From positions 145,350 through 209,349 of the forward strand of contig JAJPGT010000088.1 in NCBI GenBank assembly GCA_021325655.1: DNA of 64,000 bases, written 5' to 3'. Shown piece by piece: positions 34,620 to 43,585 of the stretch; position 1 is the first letter of the stretch, and every line of letters starts with the position of its first letter. This stretch comes from Pseudomonadota bacterium. Its GTDB lineage: Bacteria > Chloroflexota > UBA6077 > JAJPGT01. The position numbers were made by a program, and so were the translations under genes. The notes beneath the pieces were generated by a model. It was not told the origin of the DNA. It did not search any database and saw nothing but the letters and a program-made list of their open reading frames with translations.

Positions 34620-36632
34620 ATGGCCATGGAAGAGCGTCATCCAGCTCCAGTGCCACTGCGCGTCCTCCTGATCGAGGACGAGCCTGACGACGCCGTGCTG
34701 ACGCTGCGCTACTTCCAGCGCTATGCTCCGCATGTTCGGCTTACGACCGTCCATTGTGGCGGCGAGGGGCTCGAGGCAGCGCGCAGCGGCCAGTACGACG
34801 CCGCCATCCTGGACCACGCGCTTCCCGACATGGACGGACTGGCGGTGCTCGGGGAGCTCGTGCGGCTGGAGATCCCCACGCTGGTGGTGACCGGGCGCGG
34901 CGATCAGCGCACCGCGGTGGCGGCGATGAAGGCGGGAGCAGTCGACTATATCGTCAAGGACGATGGCTACCTGGCGCTGCTCCCCGAGGCCCTGTCCGCT
35001 GCGCTCACCCGATCCGCGCTGCGAGCAGAGAACCGCCGCCTGCAGGCCGAGCTCGCCCGCCGCGCGACGGAGGCCGAGGCACACGCGGCACGCAGCGCCG
35101 CACTCTCGGAAATCCTGGCGCTCATCACGCTCACCACGGACGTGCCGGCGATGCTGGCCAACGTGCTGCCCCGCCTGGCGCGCGTGCTCGATGCGCCGTT
35201 CGGGTGCGTGCTGCGCATCAGCCCCGACGACGGCAGGCTCACGCTACACGCCGCGGTGGGCTTGCCAATCCAGACGGCTGCACCGCTGCCTCCGCTCGAC
35301 CAGCTTCCAACGCTGCGGGCAGCGCTGGCAGGGCGGGCGCCCAAGATGCTGGAGCAGCCGCCCGCGCCACCGGGTGGGCCACTGGCACGCTTCGGGCCGA
35401 ACACGCTGGTCCTGCCCCTGCTCGACGAGACAATCCTGCACGGCGCGATCCTGCTCGGCCGAGAACGGCAGCACGAGCGCTTTGGTGGGGACGCCCTCGC
35501 CTTCGCCCGCGACGTTATGGGCCCGCTCGCGCTGGCGATCGCCCGTGGACGGATGGTGGAGGCGCTTGTTGCCGAGGGCAAGCGGCTGCACGCCATCCTC
35601 AACAGCATGGGCGACGCGCTGTGCGCCTTCGACCGCCAGGGGCGGCTGGTGCTGCGCAACGCCGCGGCTGAATCGCTGCCTCTCTGCCCCATCAAGCTGG
35701 GCGACTCCGGGGTAGAGCACATGGCGTTGTATCCGCTCCAGGACGCGCACGGCCGCCCGCTGCCCCCGGAGAGCCATCCGCTGGCGCGGGCCCTCCGCGG
35801 CGAGCAGGTCGTGAACCTGGAGATCAACGTCCCTCACCCTGACGGCAGGCGCAGTGTCGTCGCCATCACCGCGACCCCGCTCTTGGATGCGAGTGAGCAG
35901 GTTCAGGGGGCGGTGCTCGTCTATCGCGACGTCACCGCGGCGCGGGCGCTGGAGCGCGCCAAGGACGAATTCCTGGACCTGGCCAGCCACGAGCTGAAGA
36001 CCCCGCTGACCAGCCTCAAAGGCTACGCCGAGCTGCTCCTGCGGCGCCTCGGCGGCACCACCAGCGAGGCCGGCGTGCTGCTCAAGCAGATCGAGCGCCA
36101 GGTAGACCACATGGCCCGCCTGATCAATCACCTGCTCGAAGTCACCGCCATTCACGCGGATCGTCTCCGGCTCCGGCCCGAACCGCTCGACCTGGCCGAG
36201 CTGGCTCGCGACGTGGCTAGCCGGCTTCACGCCCTGTCCCCCCAGCACCGGCTGGAAGTCATCGCTTCGGCACCGGTCGAGGTGCGGGGAGACCGCGAGC
36301 AACTGGCGATGGTGATCACGAACCTGGTCGAGAACGCGGTGAAGTTCTCGCCGGCCGGAGGAACGGTGACCGTCGTCGTCGAGGCCACCGCCACGCTCGC
36401 GCGGCTGGCGGTGGCGGATACGGGCGTTGGCATCCCGACGGAACGGCAGCCCGAGCTGTTCGCCCGCTTCCACCAGCTCGACGCTTCGCGGACGCGCCGC
36501 TACGGCGGCCTGGGGCTGGGCCTGTACGTGAGCCGAGCGCTGGTCGAGCTGCACGGCGGCTCGATGGGGGTCCAGAGCGAACCGGGCCACGGCAGCATCT
36601 TCTCGTTCGTGCTCCCACGGGAGACAGCGTGA
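34620..36632 (+). CDS. hybrid sensor kinase: receiver-GAF-PAS-HisKA-HATPase
   Basis: 670 residues. An N-terminal receiver (residues 14-130, phosphoacceptor in ILDHALPDMDG) is followed by a GAF-like domain (about 160-315), PAS (320-440), HisKA with DLASHELKTPLTSLKGYAE and a HATPase ending GGLGLGLYVSRALVE. There is no membrane segment, so it is cytoplasmic. The receiver may accept phosphate from the first kinase, making a relay. The start is the ATG at 34620 or the one at 34626. It overlaps the next gene by 4 bases. Confidence 0.9.
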   Translation: MAMEERHPAPVPLRVLLIEDEPDDAVLTLRYFQRYAPHVRLTTVHCGGEGLEAARSGQYDAAILDHALPDMDGLAVLGELVRLEIPTLVVTGRGDQRTAVAAMKAGAVDYIVKDDGYLALLPEALSAALTRSALRAENRRLQAELARRATEAEAHAARSAALSEILALITLTTDVPAMLANVLPRLARVLDAPFGCVLRISPDDGRLTLHAAVGLPIQTAAPLPPLDQLPTLRAALAGRAPKMLEQPPAPPGGPLARFGPNTLVLPLLDETILHGAILLGRERQHERFGGDALAFARDVMGPLALAIARGRMVEALVAEGKRLHAILNSMGDALCAFDRQGRLVLRNAAAESLPLCPIKLGDSGVEHMALYPLQDAHGRPLPPESHPLARALRGEQVVNLEINVPHPDGRRSVVAITATPLLDASEQVQGAVLVYRDVTAARALERAKDEFLDLASHELKTPLTSLKGYAELLLRRLGGTTSEAGVLLKQIERQVDHMARLINHLLEVTAIHADRLRLRPEPLDLAELARDVASRLHALSPQHRLEVIASAPVEVRGDREQLAMVITNLVENAVKFSPAGGTVTVVVEATATLARLAVADTGVGIPTERQPELFARFHQLDASRTRRYGGLGLGLYVSRALVELHGGSMGVQSEPGHGSIFSFVLPRETA

Positions 36633-37132
36633 GGACGATCGGCCACCGGGAACCCGCCACCGGGGAGCAGCCCGAGCACGCGCCAACGGGACGCCGCCGG
36701 GCGCTCTGGCAGCTCCGCCCGACCCGTGTGCTGGGCGCGCCGCTCCACGCGCGCCTCACCGCGGTGCCGCTGGTACTCGTCCCCACCGCGCTGGCGATGG
36801 ACGTGCTCCGCCTCGCCACCGGGGATCCGGCTTGGACCGGGCACGCCTGGGCAGCGCTGCTGTTCGCACTGCTCGCGGGGGTGCTCTCGGTCTGTCCGGG
36901 CTTTGTCGACCTGGTGATGATCGGGATTCGCGGCGACGCCGGCGGGCCGGCGCTGCTACACGCCGCTGGCGGCTTCCTGATCCCCCTCGTTGTCACGGCA
37001 GACTGGGGCCTGCATGCCAGCGAGCAGCTCTGGCTACCGCTGCTGGCGAGCGTGGTAGCCACCGCGGCAAGCTGGGCACAGGCCTGGCTCGGGCGTCAGG
37101 TACGGGGCAGCGGGTGTGAGCTGGTTGCGTAG
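36629..37132 (+). CDS. DUF2231-like membrane protein
   Basis: 167 residues starting with a GTG that overlaps the kinase stop (GTGA). Four hydrophobic segments follow a basic N-terminal 35 residues. GAPLHARLTAVPLVLVPTALAMD and the second helix ending CPGFVDLVMI resemble DUF2231 proteins, in which a conserved histidine near helix 1 may bind haem or metal. Co-transcription with the kinases suggests a role in signal input or output, but this is inference. Confidence 0.6.
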   Translation: MRTIGHREPATGEQPEHAPTGRRRALWQLRPTRVLGAPLHARLTAVPLVLVPTALAMDVLRLATGDPAWTGHAWAALLFALLAGVLSVCPGFVDLVMIGIRGDAGGPALLHAAGGFLIPLVVTADWGLHASEQLWLPLLASVVATAASWAQAWLGRQVRGSGCELVA

Positions 37133-37757
37133 GGCCTGGCGGGCGAAGTTTCGCACGGGCCCCAGGAGAGGCCGGGCCAGTCGCGTCGCCTGAACGAGAT
37201 CATGCCTGAGGCGTCCAGGATCCAGCGTCCCGACCTGCCCTCCGCTACGAATCGGCCGCGGGTCATGTCCGCTCGCCGCTCGTCACCCGGGACAACAGCA
37301 GGGCGACCAGAATGATCGTCCCAAACGAGGCATCGATCCAGAATGGTGGGATCTGCGACATGGAATGCCGGCTCGATCCAGGGTGAAGCTGAGGACGGTT
37401 CAGGCCGCGTTCGGAGCCAGCTTGGGCTGCCACCTGGCCGGTCGGGCGATGACCTGGAAGGTGGGGAAGCTCGCCTTCATGCAGTCTTCAAAGCCCTTGT
37501 GCGATCCTGGGCGTTCTTCGTCACCAGATCGCCTTACAAGCGCTGGGACCTTCCCCCTTGCCGTTGAGCGCCTTGCCGCTTGCCAGGCAAGCGGTCTCGC
37601 CCATGCGCAGGTTGTCCGCCCGGACCACCATGGAGGCCCCGCCGTCCTAGGGGCGTCGTCGATCGTGGCCACCCTTTCCCCTGTTCGCTCCGCCCACCCC
37701 GAGGGACAACCTCGGGTGCACCCGGTGTGCTCGGTCGGCGCGATTGCGCCGGCAGGC
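37133..37757. other. gene-poor stretch with possible gene remnants
   Basis: 625 bases without a convincing gene. Short minus-strand frames (for example MSQIPPFWIDASFGTIILVA from 37361) look like fragments, but I cannot assign them. A 9-bp inverted repeat CCGCTTGCC-A-GGCAAGCGG lies at 37576-37594. A hairpin with CCCGAGG/CCTCGGG arms near 37699-37716 could terminate transcripts. Confidence 0.5.
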
Positions 37758-37803
37758 TTGACCGAGGCACGGCCATCGGCTAATATGTTGACATGCTTCA
37801 ACA
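37758..37803 (+). promoter_or_regulatory. arsR promoter and ArsR operator, leaderless
   Basis: TTGACC (37758-37763), a 17-base spacer and TAATAT (37781-37786). The start point falls on or next to the ATG at 37793. The inverted repeat TGTTGA-CATGCT-TCAACA (37786-37803) overlaps the -10, start point and first codons. Confidence 0.75.
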
Positions 37804-38140
37804 CATAGACGATGACACGCGAATCGACGCCTGCTGTTTGGCGCCCGAGGTGCAGACGCTGCGGCAGCACCTGGTGGCCAGCCGGGAGATGCTGATGGCG
37901 CTGGCGGATCCGGCCCGCCAGGACCTAGTGCAACTGCTGGCTCGCGGAGAGCGCAACGTCAGCGAGATCGTGGCGCACATCAGTCTCAGCCGCCCCACGG
38001 TTTCCCATCACCTCGGGGTGCTGCGCCGGGCTGGCCTGGTCCGCGCTCGCAAGCAGGGCAAGGAGGTATTCTATCGGCTGGACAAAGCGCGGATCACCAG
38101 GACCCTGGAAGGGCTGCTGGAGAGTCTGAACTGCTGCTGA
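37793..38140 (+). CDS. arsR: ArsR/SmtB-family metalloid-responsive repressor
   Basis: 115 residues with a winged helix (VSEIVAHISLSRPTVSHHLGVLRRAGLVRARKQGKEVFY). The classical CxC arsenic site in the DNA-binding helix is absent. Instead there is a Cys14-Cys15 pair near the N-terminus and a Cys-Cys pair at the C-terminus, so the metalloid site has moved, as known for other ArsR subtypes. It lies directly upstream of arsM with matching operators, which supports arsenite sensing. Confidence 0.9.
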   Translation: MLQHIDDDTRIDACCLAPEVQTLRQHLVASREMLMALADPARQDLVQLLARGERNVSEIVAHISLSRPTVSHHLGVLRRAGLVRARKQGKEVFYRLDKARITRTLEGLLESLNCC

Positions 38141-38152
38141 GGCCCTTCATAC

Positions 38153-38172
38153 CCGTTGACGCATGTCAACGG
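38153..38172. promoter_or_regulatory. second ArsR-type operator before arsM
   Basis: Perfect 20-base palindrome CCGTTGACGCATGTCAACGG sharing GTTGAC...TCAAC with the arsR operator. It covers the ATG at 38163, favouring the downstream ATG at 38202 as the arsM start. Confidence 0.7.
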
Positions 38173-38201
38173 ATCGACTGAACGAAGGAGCGTGTCCGGC
38201 G

Positions 38202-39092
38202 ATGACCCTTTCTCCCTCTGACGATCTCCGCGCCGCGGTGCGCGCCAGGTACAGCGTGGTCGCCGCCTCGGCGGCGGTGCGAGCCAGTGATGCCGATCCC
38301 CAGCTCCCGGTGGTCCACACGGCGGGCTGCTGCGCGCCTGGTGACGCCGCTGGCGGTTCTGCCGCTGGCCCCGCCTTTGGCGCACACGAGTACGCCGCGG
38401 AGGAGCTGGCGGCCCTCCCCTCAGCCGCGGTCCTGGCCTCCCTTGGCTGTGGCAACCCCACCGCGCTGGCGGAGCTCCGGCCAGGTGAAGTGGTGCTCGA
38501 CCTCGGCTCGGGCGGGGGTATCGACGTCCTGCTCTCGGCCCAGCGCGTCGGCCCGACCGGCTTCGCCTACGGGGTAGACATGACCGAGGAGATGCTCGCG
38601 CTGGCCGAGCGCAACGCCGCCGAGCACGGGGTGTACAACGTGAGATTCTTGAAGGGGCAGATCGAGGCACTGCCGCTGCCCGACCAGGGTGTGGACGTGG
38701 TGATCTCGAATTGCGTCATCAACCTGAGTCCGGACAAGGCCCAGGTACTGCGCGAGGCGTTCCGAGTGCTGAAACCGGGCGGCCGCTTCGCCGTTTCCGA
38801 TGTGGTGGTCCAGGGCGCCCTTCCGGCCGACATCCGCCGCAGCCTGGAGCTCTGGGCTGGCTGCATCGCCGGGGCGCTCGAAGAGGCGGACTATCAGCGT
38901 CTGCTGGCCGAAGCCGGCTTCGAGCAGATCGACGTCCAGGTGACGCGGGTGTACGACGCGCAAGAGGTATGCGGCACGGCGTGTGGTGGTTCGAGCAGCG
39001 AGGCAGACATCGTCGCCCAGCTCGAGGCGGCTGGTGGGCGGCTGGTGAGCGCATTCATCCGCGCCACCAGGCCAGCGCGGTCCGGTGGCTGA
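38202..39092 (+). CDS. arsM: arsenite S-adenosylmethionine methyltransferase
   Basis: Methylates As(III). 296 residues from the ATG at 38202, with GAAGGAG about 11 bases upstream; an in-frame ATG at 38163 lies within an operator. SAM motif [16 protein letters not shown] and the ArsM cysteines (CC near residue 44, [17 protein letters not shown]) are present. The C-terminal domain ending in EVCGTACGG is typical. Expected to be derepressed with arsR by arsenite. Confidence 0.92.
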   Translation: MTLSPSDDLRAAVRARYSVVAASAAVRASDADPQLPVVHTAGCCAPGDAAGGSAAGPAFGAHEYAAEELAALPSAAVLASLGCGNPTALAELRPGEVVLDLGSGGGIDVLLSAQRVGPTGFAYGVDMTEEMLALAERNAAEHGVYNVRFLKGQIEALPLPDQGVDVVISNCVINLSPDKAQVLREAFRVLKPGGRFAVSDVVVQGALPADIRRSLELWAGCIAGALEEADYQRLLAEAGFEQIDVQVTRVYDAQEVCGTACGGSSSEADIVAQLEAAGGRLVSAFIRATRPARSGG

Positions 39093-40165
39093 GGCAGCGA
39101 GGCGGCCGGGCGGCCGCTGGTGTCCGCTGGCTGCTGCTGGCGCTGCTGCTCGCCGCCTGCGTTCCACCCGCCCCGCCAGCGGCCGCTCCAACCGTTCCGG
39201 CGGGGCCAGGCGGCACGCCCGCCGCGGTCCCGCGCCGGGAGGCTGGGCGTGTCTGGGAGGTGCTGGCCGGCGCGCCTGGCAGTCCCGCGCAGCTCCGCTT
39301 TCCCTCGGGCATCGCCCTGGACAGCCAGGGAAATATCTACGTGGCGGACCAGGGCAACCATCGGGTTCTGAAGCTCTCCCCGCGCGGCGAGGTGCTGGCG
39401 AGCTGGGGCTCCTACGGCAGCGGGCCGGGCGAGTTCGACCGTCCCTTCAGCCTCGCGGTCGATCCCCAGGGCAGCATCGTCGTGGCCGATACGAACAATG
39501 ACCGGGTGCAGAAGCTCTCCGCCAGCGGCGTCCCGCTGGCCGCCTGGGGCAGCCGGGGAGCGGGGCCGGGCCAGTTCGATCAGCCGGAGGCGGTGGCCGT
39601 GGACCGGCACGGCGACATCTACGTGGCAGACACCCATAACCACCGGGTGCAGAAGCTGGCGTCGTGGGGCCAGCCGCTGGCCCAATGGCCGCTGCCCAAT
39701 CCGGGCCCGCGGCTCTCCAGCCCCGCCGGTCTGGCGGTAGACCGCTACGGGAGCCTGTTCGTCTCCGACTGGATTAACGACCGGATCCTGAAATTCACGC
39801 CGTCTGGCCAGGTCCTGGCCCGCTGGGGCCGCGAAGGCGAGCGGCCCGGCCAGTTCGAGATCCCCTTCGGGGTGGCGCTAGATGCCGCGGGTAACCTGTA
39901 CGTAGCCGACTGGGGCAACCAGCGCATTCAGGAGCTCTCGCCAACGGGCGAGCCGCTGGCCCAGTGGGGCGGCCCGGGCACGGCACCGGGCGAGTTTCAT
40001 GATCCGCAGGGCGTGGCGCTGGATGTCCAGGGCAACCTGTACGTGGCGGACGCTGGTAACAATCGGGTACAGAAGGGGACGCTCGTGACGGCGCTCCCGT
40101 CCGCGACGCTCAGCCCAGCAGCTCGCGCAGGCGACGCACCACGGCTGGATGCCGCAGCTTGGTAA
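38969..40165 (+). CDS. NHL-repeat lipoprotein
   Basis: Six NHL repeats of about 45 residues with GxIYVADxxNHRVxKLSPxGxxLxxWG make a six-bladed propeller. Before them a signal peptide ([18 protein letters not shown]) ends in a lipobox Cys, so the mature protein is a lipoprotein. The start is uncertain: the nearest ATG/GTG in frame (38969, 38981) lie within arsM, while a CTG at 39089 overlapping the arsM stop would give an ideal signal peptide. The last 30 codons overlap the convergent sigma factor gene. Confidence 0.75.
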   Translation: MRHGVWWFEQRGRHRRPARGGWWAAGERIHPRHQASAVRWLRQRGGRAAAGVRWLLLALLLAACVPPAPPAAAPTVPAGPGGTPAAVPRREAGRVWEVLAGAPGSPAQLRFPSGIALDSQGNIYVADQGNHRVLKLSPRGEVLASWGSYGSGPGEFDRPFSLAVDPQGSIVVADTNNDRVQKLSASGVPLAAWGSRGAGPGQFDQPEAVAVDRHGDIYVADTHNHRVQKLASWGQPLAQWPLPNPGPRLSSPAGLAVDRYGSLFVSDWINDRILKFTPSGQVLARWGREGERPGQFEIPFGVALDAAGNLYVADWGNQRIQELSPTGEPLAQWGGPGTAPGEFHDPQGVALDVQGNLYVADAGNNRVQKGTLVTALPSATLSPAARAGDAPRLDAAAW

Positions 40166-41093
40166 GCGCCTCGCGCTCGATCTGGCGAACGCGCTCTCGG
40201 CTCAGGGCGAGCCGCTCGGCCACCTCGGCCAGCGTGTGCGGCCGGTCGGTCCCGAGCCCGGCGCGGAGCTCCAGCACCAGCCGCTCGCGCGGGCTGAGCA
40301 GGTGCAGCGCTGCGCCCACCAGCGGCGCGTCCAGCTCGCGCGCGACCACCTCGGCGGGATCTTCTGTGGCGGGGTCGGCGATCAGCTCGGTCAGGGTGGT
40401 CCCGTCCTCCTCGGAGACGGGGCTCTCCAGGGAAAGGAGCTGTTTGACTACCTGCCCCGCGGCAGCGACCCGCTCCACCGATTCCCCGAGCTCCGCTGCC
40501 ACCTCGGCCTCCGTGGGGCTTCGATTAAGGCGCGCCGCCAGCTCTTCGCGCGTCCGGGCCACCCGGCTGACCAGCTCCAGCAGGTAGACAGGCAGGCGGA
40601 TGGTGCGGGACTGCTCCAGCAGCGCGCGGCCGACTGCCTGGCGGATCCACCAGGTGGCGTAGGTCGAGAAGCGGAGCCCGCGGCTATGGTCGAACTTCTC
40701 CACCGCGCGCATCAGCCCGATGTTGCCCTCCTGGATCAGGTCCAGCAGGGACAGGCCGCGCCCGCGATAGCGTCGCGCCACCGAGACGACCAGCCGCAGG
40801 TTTCCCTCCACCAGCCGGCGGCGCGCCGTCAGGGCGAGCTTGACCCGCTCGCTCAGCTCCGGACGTTCCGCCCCATCCGCGCTGGCCAGGCGCCGCGCCG
40901 CGGCCCGACCCTCGGCGATCTGCCGCCCGCACTCCAGCTCCTCCGCGGCGGTCAGCAACGGGATCTGGATGATCTCCTGCATGTACAGCCGCAGAACCAG
41001 GCGCTCCGCCTCGGATTCGCTCCCCGGTACGGGGCTCTCCTCCTGTCCCGGCCCGTGCGGACCCTCTCGACCGGGGCGCGGCCCGTTCGTCAT
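40110..41093 (-). CDS. RNA polymerase sigma-70 family factor (RpoD/SigA-like)
   Basis: 327 residues. Region 1.2 starts LRLYMQEIIQIPLLTAAEE. Region 2 has EGNLRLVVSVARRY, LDLIQEGNIGLMRAVEKF and FSTYATWWIRQAV; region 4 ends with TLAEVAERLALSRERVRQIE. The long region 1.1 is missing, so it is either a compact primary factor or a group 2 factor. Its start overlaps a small zinc-finger gene by 3 bases. Confidence 0.92.
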   Translation of the reverse strand: MTNGPRPGREGPHGPGQEESPVPGSESEAERLVLRLYMQEIIQIPLLTAAEELECGRQIAEGRAAARRLASADGAERPELSERVKLALTARRRLVEGNLRLVVSVARRYRGRGLSLLDLIQEGNIGLMRAVEKFDHSRGLRFSTYATWWIRQAVGRALLEQSRTIRLPVYLLELVSRVARTREELAARLNRSPTEAEVAAELGESVERVAAAGQVVKQLLSLESPVSEEDGTTLTELIADPATEDPAEVVARELDAPLVGAALHLLSPRERLVLELRAGLGTDRPHTLAEVAERLALSRERVRQIEREALTKLRHPAVVRRLRELLG

Positions 41094-41248
41094 AGCTGCT
41101 CCGTGGCCGTGGCGACGGCAATGCTGGCAGCCGCGGGGTGCAGCACCCCGCAGGAAAGCTGAAAGTGCGCCTCGCTACAGAGGCCCGCGCCGCACGCCGA
41201 GCAGCGGAGGCGAACGATGGGTCTTCCACAGAACCGGCAGCCAGACAT
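41090..41248 (-). CDS. 52-residue zinc-finger protein coupled to the sigma factor
   Basis: Short frame starting MSGCRFCGRPIVRLRCSACG and continuing AGLCSEAHFQLSCGVLHP. Cysteines are at 4, 7, 16, 19, 24 and 33, with His28 and His37. The CxxC-x8-CxxC-x4-C-x3-H spacing suggests a HIT-type treble-clef zinc finger. The stop TGA overlaps the sigma factor ATG (ATGA), which supports a real translated gene. Function unknown; a sigma-binding partner is possible. Confidence 0.6.
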   Translation of the reverse strand: MSGCRFCGRPIVRLRCSACGAGLCSEAHFQLSCGVLHPAAASIAVATATEQL

Positions 41249-41275
41249 CACTCCCTCGTACCACAGCTTTTGCCG

Positions 41276-41323
41276 AGTATACCGTCCATCCGGCGCTGCT
41301 TCCCGATATTTCCTCCGTATACT
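41276..41323. promoter_or_regulatory. divergent -10 boxes between the sigma operon and rsgA
   Basis: TATACT on the minus strand (41281-41276) and TATACT on the plus strand (41318-41323) point away from each other, ahead of the zinc-finger/sigma genes and rsgA respectively. Neither has a good -35. Confidence 0.4.
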
Positions 41324-41364
41324 CTTGGCGTGACAGATGGCTTGGAGGGTCTGGGAGAGTCGGC

Positions 41365-42375
41365 TTGACGGGTGACAACCGCGACGGCGCGCTGATCGAG
41401 GGCGTCGTGCTCCGCTCGATCAGCGGCTTTTACGAGGTCGCCACGCCAGCAGGTGTCCGCGTCGCGGCACTGCGCTCCGGCCTGCGTCGGCAGCCAGGCG
41501 CGGCGCTGGTCGAATCACGGGGCCGGGTCCGGCCTCGCGCACAGACGCTGGAGCCCGTAGTGGTCGGCGACCGGGTCCGGCTCCGGCTCAGCGATGTGCC
41601 CGGCGGACGCGACTGGATCGAGGCGGTGCTCCCACGGGAGCACGAGCTCGCCCGGCGGGCAGCCGGCGAGCGTCGCCCGGTAGCGCAGATCCTGGTAGCG
41701 AACGTGGACCAGGTGCTGGTCGTGTTCTCTGTCCGCGAGCCAGAGCCCAAGCTCGGCCTGGTCGACCGCTTCCTGGTCGCGGCCGAGAGCCAGGACCTGC
41801 CGGCAGTGCTCTGCCTGAACAAGATCGACCTGCCGGCCAGCGACGAGGTGCTGCAGGGGTTCGAGGAGTTGGCGGCCGCGGGCTACCCGCTGCTATTGGT
41901 AAGCGCAAAGACCGGCGAGGGAGTGGAACGGGTGCGTGAGCAGCTCCGCGCGCGCACCTCGGCCCTCGTCGGGCCGTCCGGGGTCGGCAAGTCCTCCCTG
42001 CTCAACGCGGTCGAGCCCGGCCTGCAGCTCACCATCGGCGCGGTGAGCGAGTCGGTGGGCAAAGGCCGCCACACCACCCGCTTCGCCCAGCTCCTGCCGC
42101 TCTCATTCGGGGGGTACGTCGTCGACACACCAGGCCTGCGCGAGTTCGGCCTCTGGTCGGTCGCCCCGGAGGATCTGGACACCTGTTTTCCGGAGTTCAG
42201 GCCGTATCTGGGCCAGTGCCGCTTCCCCGACTGCGACCACGTCCACTCGGAAGGGTGCGCGGTGCGCGCTGCCGTGACAGCGGGCCGGATCAGCGAGCGC
42301 CGCTATCACAGCTATACCAACCTACGAGCCGAGGCCGAGGAGCAGGAAGGGCTTCTGCGCGTCGGCCGCCATTAG
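41365..42375 (+). CDS. rsgA: ribosome small-subunit biogenesis GTPase RsgA
   Basis: Circularly permuted GTPase acting in late 30S assembly. After an OB-fold, G4 LNKID precedes G1 GPSGVGKSSLLN and G3 DTPGLREFG, the permuted order. The C-terminal zinc site is CRFPDCDHVHSEGC. 336 residues from a TTG at 41365, which has GGGAGAG upstream. Confidence 0.93.
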   Translation: MTGDNRDGALIEGVVLRSISGFYEVATPAGVRVAALRSGLRRQPGAALVESRGRVRPRAQTLEPVVVGDRVRLRLSDVPGGRDWIEAVLPREHELARRAAGERRPVAQILVANVDQVLVVFSVREPEPKLGLVDRFLVAAESQDLPAVLCLNKIDLPASDEVLQGFEELAAAGYPLLLVSAKTGEGVERVREQLRARTSALVGPSGVGKSSLLNAVEPGLQLTIGAVSESVGKGRHTTRFAQLLPLSFGGYVVDTPGLREFGLWSVAPEDLDTCFPEFRPYLGQCRFPDCDHVHSEGCAVRAAVTAGRISERRYHSYTNLRAEAEEQEGLLRVGRH

Positions 42376-42720
42376 CCGGCCTGCTTCCCCGGGAGCCGGC
42401 CTCGGTTCTCCAGCTCGCGGCGCGCCCCTTGCCCCAGGCTTGGAGCGGGAGACGGAAACGACAGCCAGGAGCAAGCCCGCCCAGAGCCGGGGCGCCGGGC
42501 TGGGGAGCGACCACCCAGGCACCCCGTGGCACGCGGCCTGCGGCTGCCGCGACCAGATTCAGGAACACGGCCGAGCCACGCGGGCACGGCTCGGGAACGT
42601 GACGCTAGCCCGCGAGCAGCAGGGCCACGGTGAGCCGGGGTGATTCAGGCGGCACACATTACGCCCGGCGCTCCAGCCAGCGAGCACTGCCGGCCCGCGC
42701 GGCGCCGGATCTGGGAGTCG
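42376..42720. other. intergenic stretch between convergent rsgA and rpsU
   Basis: 345 bases without a supported gene. Only short, compositionally biased frames are present, and I see no clear terminator with a T-run. Confidence 0.5.
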
Positions 42721-42909
42721 CTACGCCGGACGGCGGTGCTTGCGCCGACGCTTCGCCGCCATCTTCTTCTTGAGCCGCCGACTTTCGCCCGGGCTCATGT
42801 AGAAGCGATGACGCTTGACGTCCTTCAGAATTCCCGATCGATTCATCCCGCGCTTGTAGCGCGCGAACAGCTCTTCAAACGACTCGCCCTCTCGGCGTAG
42901 AACTTCCAC
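42721..42909 (-). CDS. rpsU: 30S ribosomal protein S21
   Basis: 62 residues, EVLRREGESFEELFARYKRG through MAAKRRRKHRRPA, a typical basic S21. It starts with GTG directly after the stop of the zinc-ribbon gene, suggesting co-translation. Confidence 0.93.
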   Translation of the reverse strand: MEVLRREGESFEELFARYKRGMNRSGILKDVKRHRFYMSPGESRRLKKKMAAKRRRKHRRPA

Positions 42910-43293
42910 CTACCATCCCTTCCCGGGACCACCGCGATCGCTCGCAGCGGCCCGCGCAACCTCAAAACAGCCAGAGCAGTATACCGGGCGAACCCCCCGC
43001 GGGACGAAAGGAACCAGCGTCTGCGCCCCGCATCGGGCGCACACCGCCGGGTGCAGCTCACGACGTGGCCGCTCGGAGCCCCCCGGCCCCCCCGCATCTG
43101 CAGCGCGGGCGATCGTCCAAGCCACAACTGACCCGCTCGCCTCGCGGCCCTGCCGACGCGCGGCGCGGCAGGCAGGACAGCGGCCGGGCTGGTTGACAAA
43201 GCCGCGGCTGGCATAGAACTCCTGCTCGCCAACGGTAAAGAGAAACGGGCTCCCGCAATCCCGACAGATCAGGGTCTTGTCCACAGCGTCCAC
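42910..43293 (-). CDS. CxxC zinc-ribbon protein
   Basis: 127 residues with LICRDCGSPFLFTVGEQEFYASRG and RCPACRAARR at the N-terminus, the probable-zinc-ribbon family signature. A second ribbon lies near the C-terminus (CARCGAQTLVPFVPRGVRPVYCSGC). Function unknown; such proteins are common next to small ribosomal or cold-shock genes. Immediately upstream of rpsU. Confidence 0.8.
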   Translation of the reverse strand: MDAVDKTLICRDCGSPFLFTVGEQEFYASRGFVNQPGRCPACRAARRQGREASGSVVAWTIARAADAGGPGGSERPRRELHPAVCARCGAQTLVPFVPRGVRPVYCSGCFEVARAAASDRGGPGKGW

Positions 43294-43585
43294 GCAGCAC
43301 CCTCACCGGGAAATACGAGCAACGTCCGTGAGCCAGCGGGCGTGCGAATGGCTCGTGCTCCTCGACGGCTAGAAGTCACAACATGCCCTGGCGCACGCAA
43401 CCGCCGAACGGGCCACTGGCGCCAGTCTATCATAGCCGCGTCACGAATAGAACCCCATCTGGCGCGTAACAGCGGTTCTGCACGCCGCGGCCCTTCGCCC
43501 CACACCCGGTCCCAGTCCTGCGCGGGGGAACCGGACTCGGTATGCTGTACCGACCGCATGTGCCATTCACCAGGGAGCGTTCACG

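Noticed and set aside
37133..37757. Small membrane or regulator genes in the gap before arsR
   Set aside because: Candidate frames are short, lack good ribosome binding sites and match no family; kept only as possible remnants.
42290..42568. Minus-strand frame downstream of rsgA
   Set aside because: It overlaps the rsgA 3' end, is Gly/Ala/Arg-biased and shows no domain or ribosome binding site.
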